Source: Candidatus Roizmanbacteria bacterium CG_4_9_14_0_2_um_filter_39_13 (GTDB taxonomy: Bacteria; Patescibacteriota; Microgenomatia; UBA1406; GWC2-37-13). From it: a stretch of 7,995 nucleotides of DNA. Below, piece after piece: positions 5,767 to 7,995 of this stretch (positions are counted from its first letter, which is position 1; each line of letters opens with the position of its first letter). A program made the position numbers and the translations under genes. The stretch is from NCBI GenBank assembly GCA_002788865.1, contig PFSC01000043.1, forward strand, positions 1-7,995, written 5' to 3'. The notes below the pieces were generated by a model. That model was not told the DNA's origin. It saw only the letters and a list, made by a program, of their open reading frames with translations, and ran no database searches.

Positions 5767-6558
5767 ATGAATTTCATCGACAAACTTGAAAAAAAACTCG
5801 GCTGGATCGCGATTCCCAATCTCACCTATTACCTCATTGCTGGACAAGTGATTGGATTTATTCTGGTGAGCATCAGTCCAAAATCCGCAGAACTTCTCTC
5901 TTTCAATGGAGCACAAATACTCAAAGGTGAGTGGTGGAGAGCGATCACCTATCTCATGGAGCCACTGACGACGAATGTGCTCTTTTTGGCATTTGCGATG
6001 TATCTATACTATCTCTATGGTTTGGTGCTTGAGAGGCATTGGGGGACATTTCGCTACACAGTGTTTACTTTGATATCGATCATTTCTACGCTCATTTTCT
6101 CGATGGTATTCCCATTTGTTACGATCACAAATAGTCATCTCTATACAACACTTTTTCTTGCATTTGCATTTCTTTTTCCAGATTTCACCCTCATGATATT
6201 TTTTATTCTTCCTTTGAAGATCAAGTGGCTTGCGGGTATCACATGGATCTTGACTGGACTTACTCTTGTCACAGGGACAGTTGAGATGAAGATATTGACC
6301 ATCGTCGCACTCTCAAACTTTTTCATATTTTTTGGAGAAGACGTGTCTATTAATATAAAGCATCTTTTTAAACATCAATCCGAAGATGTCCGATCAAAAG
6401 TGATCAAAGGAAAACCAAATCACATATGTGCAACGTGCAATAAAAATGAACGAGACAACCCAGATATGGGAATACGATACTGCGATGAATGTGTCCCAAC
6501 CACATGCTACTGTGAAGAACATATTGAAGATCATGTCCATAAAATATTGAGAAAATAG
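5767..6558 (+). CDS. Rhomboid-fold membrane protein with C-terminal zinc-binding tail
   Basis: The protein has 263 residues. The N-terminal 190 form a rhomboid-like six-helix membrane domain: first helix at about 19-36, GEWWRAITYLMEP (54-66) as the L1-loop signature, YGLVLERHWGTFRY (84-97), then FAFAF-type and later helices to about 190. The rhomboid protease serine motif GxSG and its His partner are absent, so it is probably a pseudoprotease. The tail (about 218-260) carries C221-x2-C224, C239-x2-C242, C247, C249, H252, H256 and H258, a likely zinc site facing the cytoplasm or outside, side unknown. I recall a similar arrangement, a non-catalytic rhomboid domain followed by a Cys/His tail ending in HVH, in uncharacterised Firmicutes proteins. 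The function is unknown; quality control or partner binding is conceivable by analogy with iRhoms. It ends in TAG; the aminotransferase follows after 56 bp. Confidence 0.8.
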   Translation: MNFIDKLEKKLGWIAIPNLTYYLIAGQVIGFILVSISPKSAELLSFNGAQILKGEWWRAITYLMEPLTTNVLFLAFAMYLYYLYGLVLERHWGTFRYTVFTLISIISTLIFSMVFPFVTITNSHLYTTLFLAFAFLFPDFTLMIFFILPLKIKWLAGITWILTGLTLVTGTVEMKILTIVALSNFFIFFGEDVSINIKHLFKHQSEDVRSKVIKGKPNHICATCNKNERDNPDMGIRYCDECVPTTCYCEEHIEDHVHKILRK

Positions 6559-6576
6559 CATGATTAGTAGTATATT
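6547..6576 (+). promoter_or_regulatory. Possible promoter of the aminotransferase gene
   Basis: TTGAGA (6547-6552, overlapping the end of the upstream gene) and TATATT (6571-6576) are 18 nt apart and match the sigma consensus 5/6 each. They would give a leader of roughly 30 nt. No Shine-Dalgarno sequence precedes the ATG at 6615. Read-through from the rhomboid-like gene is also possible. Confidence 0.45.
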
Positions 6577-6614
6577 TCCGACTCCAATGACAGTTACAAC
6601 CTTTTCTCAAATAT

Positions 6615-7439
6615 ATGATATATCTTGATGGAAACTGGGTCACAGATAATGAAGCAAAAATATCAGTTCTTGATCTTGCAGTTCTTCGAGGGTTTGGGAT
6701 CTTTGATTTCCTTCGCACCTATGGAAAACGACCATTCATGCTTGACGCCCATATTGATCGGTTCTTCAATTCGGCTCGTCTCATGGGAATGACACCAGCC
6801 CATACGAAAGAGGAAATCCTAAAGATTGTCACAGAAGGTATTGAGAAAAGTGAATTTACTCACACGAATATCAAACTCATCCAAACGGGTGGAGTGACCC
6901 CTGATGGATTTACTCCTGCTAAAAAGCAAACTTGTTTCATTTATTTTTATGAAGCACATGAGTATCCTACTGAAATGTATGGAAAAGGTGTTATATTAAA
7001 AACCTCAACTCTGATGCGCCAAATGCCGCTTGCTAAAACCATTAATTATGCGGCAAGTATTACTGAAGTCCAAAAGGCACAAGTATTAGGCGCAGTGGAT
7101 ATTCTTCATACCGATTCTACTGGAAATATCTATGAAGGAACCCGGAGTAATTTTTTTGGTGTCAAAAATGGAACACTTATTACAGCAAATAAGGGGATTC
7201 TTGAGGGAATTACTCGAAAAGTCATTCTTGAGATTGCTCAAGAGTTATCGATTCCAGTGAAATATGAGTATGTTAATGTGTCAGAATTGTCGAAACTTGA
7301 TGAAGCATTTTTTAGTAACTCAAGCCACGAGATAGTCCCTGTTGTGAAGATTGACGAAGCAAAAATCGGAAACGGATTGGTTGGTTCAATTACGCAAGAA
7401 TTAATGAAGGCATTTCATGCAAAAACAATTTCTGAATAA
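6615..7439 (+). CDS. Class IV PLP-dependent aminotransferase (BCAT / D-amino-acid type)
   Basis: This is a cytosolic fold-type IV pyridoxal-phosphate enzyme of 274 residues, typical for the family (270-310), that moves amino groups between an amino acid and a 2-oxo acid. Seen: start IYLDGNWVTDNEAKISVLD with the conserved RGFGIFDFLRTYGKRPFML stretch (25-43); DAHIDRF with Arg49 for the PLP phosphate; Lys141 in LAKTINYAASI as the Schiff-base lysine; Glu174 in YEGTRSNFF contacting the pyridine nitrogen; GILEGITR (194-201) for the phosphate cup; and the ending FSNSSHEIVPVVKID (233-247). The details do not separate branched-chain from D-alanine or aminodeoxychorismate-lyase relatives, and BCAT-like is the best guess. 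No biosynthetic neighbours are present. It lies 56 bp behind the rhomboid-like gene and ends at a hairpin shared with the convergent DsbA-like gene. Confidence 0.88.
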   Translation: MIYLDGNWVTDNEAKISVLDLAVLRGFGIFDFLRTYGKRPFMLDAHIDRFFNSARLMGMTPAHTKEEILKIVTEGIEKSEFTHTNIKLIQTGGVTPDGFTPAKKQTCFIYFYEAHEYPTEMYGKGVILKTSTLMRQMPLAKTINYAASITEVQKAQVLGAVDILHTDSTGNIYEGTRSNFFGVKNGTLITANKGILEGITRKVILEIAQELSIPVKYEYVNVSELSKLDEAFFSNSSHEIVPVVKIDEAKIGNGLVGSITQELMKAFHAKTISE

Positions 7440-7445
7440 AAAAAT

Positions 7446-7465
7446 GGCCTGACGGTAGTCAGGCC
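7446..7465 (-). terminator. Intrinsic terminator, mainly for the minus-strand DsbA-like gene
   Basis: GGCCTGAC (7446-7453), loop GGTA, GTCAGGCC (7458-7465) form a perfect 8-bp GC-rich stem. On the minus strand it is followed by ATTTTTTT, a classical U-tract. On the plus strand an A-run precedes it and there is no T-run, so it would end the aminotransferase transcript only weakly. Confidence 0.8.
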
Positions 7466-7483
7466 GTGTGAATTTCATTGTTT

Positions 7484-7511
7484 CTGGATCCCGCATCTAG
7501 TGCGGGATGAC
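7484..7511. repeat. Short REP-like hairpin related to the 1151-1276 repeat
   Basis: CTGGATCCCG...CGGGATGAC shares both ends with the inner unit at 1201-1247 and is in the same orientation, but has a shorter middle. The stem ATCCCGCA (7488-7495)/TGCGGGAT (7501-7508) is a perfect 8 bp around TCTAG. It starts about 10 nt beyond the stop of the DsbA-like gene, between that stop and its terminator. Confidence 0.8.
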
Positions 7512-7521
7512 GGAAATAAGC

Positions 7522-7995
7522 TTATGCACCTTGTGATTCAAACATTTTGTCATGCATCTCCCAAAACTTTCCTTGATCTTTTGCACATATCGAAGCCTCT
7601 GCAGCTTTTTGTGCATTTGGATGGATATTTGTGAGGGGAAGCTGCTTGTATACGATCTTTACATCCTTCGGATATGCATCTTTGATTTGTTTAACTGTTG
7701 CAAAGGCTCGTGCACAGAATGGGCATTCAAAATCGGAAAATTCTACAATGGTGACCTTAGCATTTTTTGAACCTATTGCAGGAGAGTCACCAACTGCTAC
7801 TTCAACTGCAACCGGCTTAAATGCCTGATTTTGTTCGTCCTGACAATATTGTTGAAGTTCTTCTGAATAGTCCAAACATTCCCCTGTTGATGTACCGGCA
7901 AGTTCTTTGTCAATAATTTCTTTGAAAACTTCAAAAGGAAATGCGCCACCTAAAAATCGACCATTGATAAAGAAGCCGGGAGTTCCTTGAACACC
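7522..7995 (-). CDS. Tandem DsbA-like thiol oxidoreductase, 5' end missing, last domain truncated
   Basis: The frame is open from the window edge (7995) to the TAA at 7522-7524, giving 157 residues; a TTG at 7875 is not needed as a start. Residues 1-34 (GVQGTPGFFINGRFLGG...) are the C-terminal half of one thioredoxin_4/DsbA domain, with the cis-proline at position 6. After a linker with Cys40 and Cys51, a second DsbA domain begins (VTIVEFSDFECPFCARAF) with the redox pair C91-P-F-C94 and continues through HPNAQKAAEAS and QGKFWEMHDKMFESQGA. It stops there, about half a domain short: the cis-Pro loop and last strands are missing. Such proteins normally oxidise disulfides in exported proteins. 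A REP-like hairpin lies immediately behind the stop, suggesting that its arrival or a deletion removed the 3' end. Whether domain 1 is intact is not visible. Confidence 0.82.
   Translation of the reverse strand, partial: GVQGTPGFFINGRFLGGAFPFEVFKEIIDKELAGTSTGECLDYSEELQQYCQDEQNQAFKPVAVEVAVGDSPAIGSKNAKVTIVEFSDFECPFCARAFATVKQIKDAYPKDVKIVYKQLPLTNIHPNAQKAAEASICAKDQGKFWEMHDKMFESQGA

Noticed and set aside
5578..5916. 112-residue minus-strand frame spanning the divergent promoter gap
   Set aside because: It overlaps the starts of both the transporter and the rhomboid-like gene in other frames and shows no recognisable motif.
1281..7995. TGA read as glycine, as in Gracilibacteria/Absconditabacteria
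   Set aside because: No intact gene contains an in-frame TGA and glycines are coded by GGN, so the standard bacterial code fits.

Overview
This AT-rich 8 kb stretch looks like a chromosomal piece of a Patescibacteria/CPR-type bacterium, possibly the Microgenomates side. That is an inference from three things: small single-membrane-pass surface proteins with Pro/Thr-rich linkers, a multi-domain DsbA-like exported protein, and a near absence of Shine-Dalgarno sites. Every intact gene whose end is visible stops at TAA or TAG and none contains an in-frame TGA, so nothing suggests a recoded genetic code. There is no rRNA, tRNA, CRISPR array or defence island. The genes are mostly single units with their own promoters, not one long operon.

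Layout. 1-579 (+) is the 3' end of an unrecognised protein. 666-1091 (-) is an AHSA1/SRPBCC lipid-binding-fold protein. 1151-1276 is a compound REP-like palindromic repeat. 1281-2244 (-) is a decayed insertion-sequence transposase; its whole domain plan can be rebuilt if one A in an A8 run is ignored and one amber codon is read through. 2385-3119 (+) encodes a membrane-anchored surface protein. 3214-3672 (+) encodes a HAD-like protein with a degenerate catalytic motif. 3750-4772 (+) encodes a class II Fic AMP-transferase with a C-terminal winged helix. 4795-5693 (-) is an EamA/DMT ten-helix transporter with a frameshift near its C terminus. 5767-6558 (+), divergent from it, encodes a rhomboid-fold protein without the catalytic serine motif and with a zinc-binding tail. 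6615-7439 (+) encodes a class IV PLP aminotransferase (branched-chain or D-amino-acid type). 7522-7995 (-) is the 3' part of a tandem DsbA-like protein whose last domain is cut off next to a second copy of the palindromic repeat.

The most coherent unexplained signal is regulatory. Three separate genes (starts 2385, 3750, 5767) have a -10 hexamer (TATAGT, TATACT, TATACT) ending exactly 6 nt before the ATG and no ribosome binding site. This predicts leaderless transcripts beginning at or next to the start codon. The EamA gene has a similar extended -10 (TGA-TATACT) 11 nt before its ATG. The other repeated theme is gene decay at homopolymers and repeats: an A8 frameshift plus amber in the transposase, a frameshift at an A6 run in the transporter, and a truncated thioredoxin domain beside a REP-like hairpin. 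I did not find a convincing new multi-gene system.
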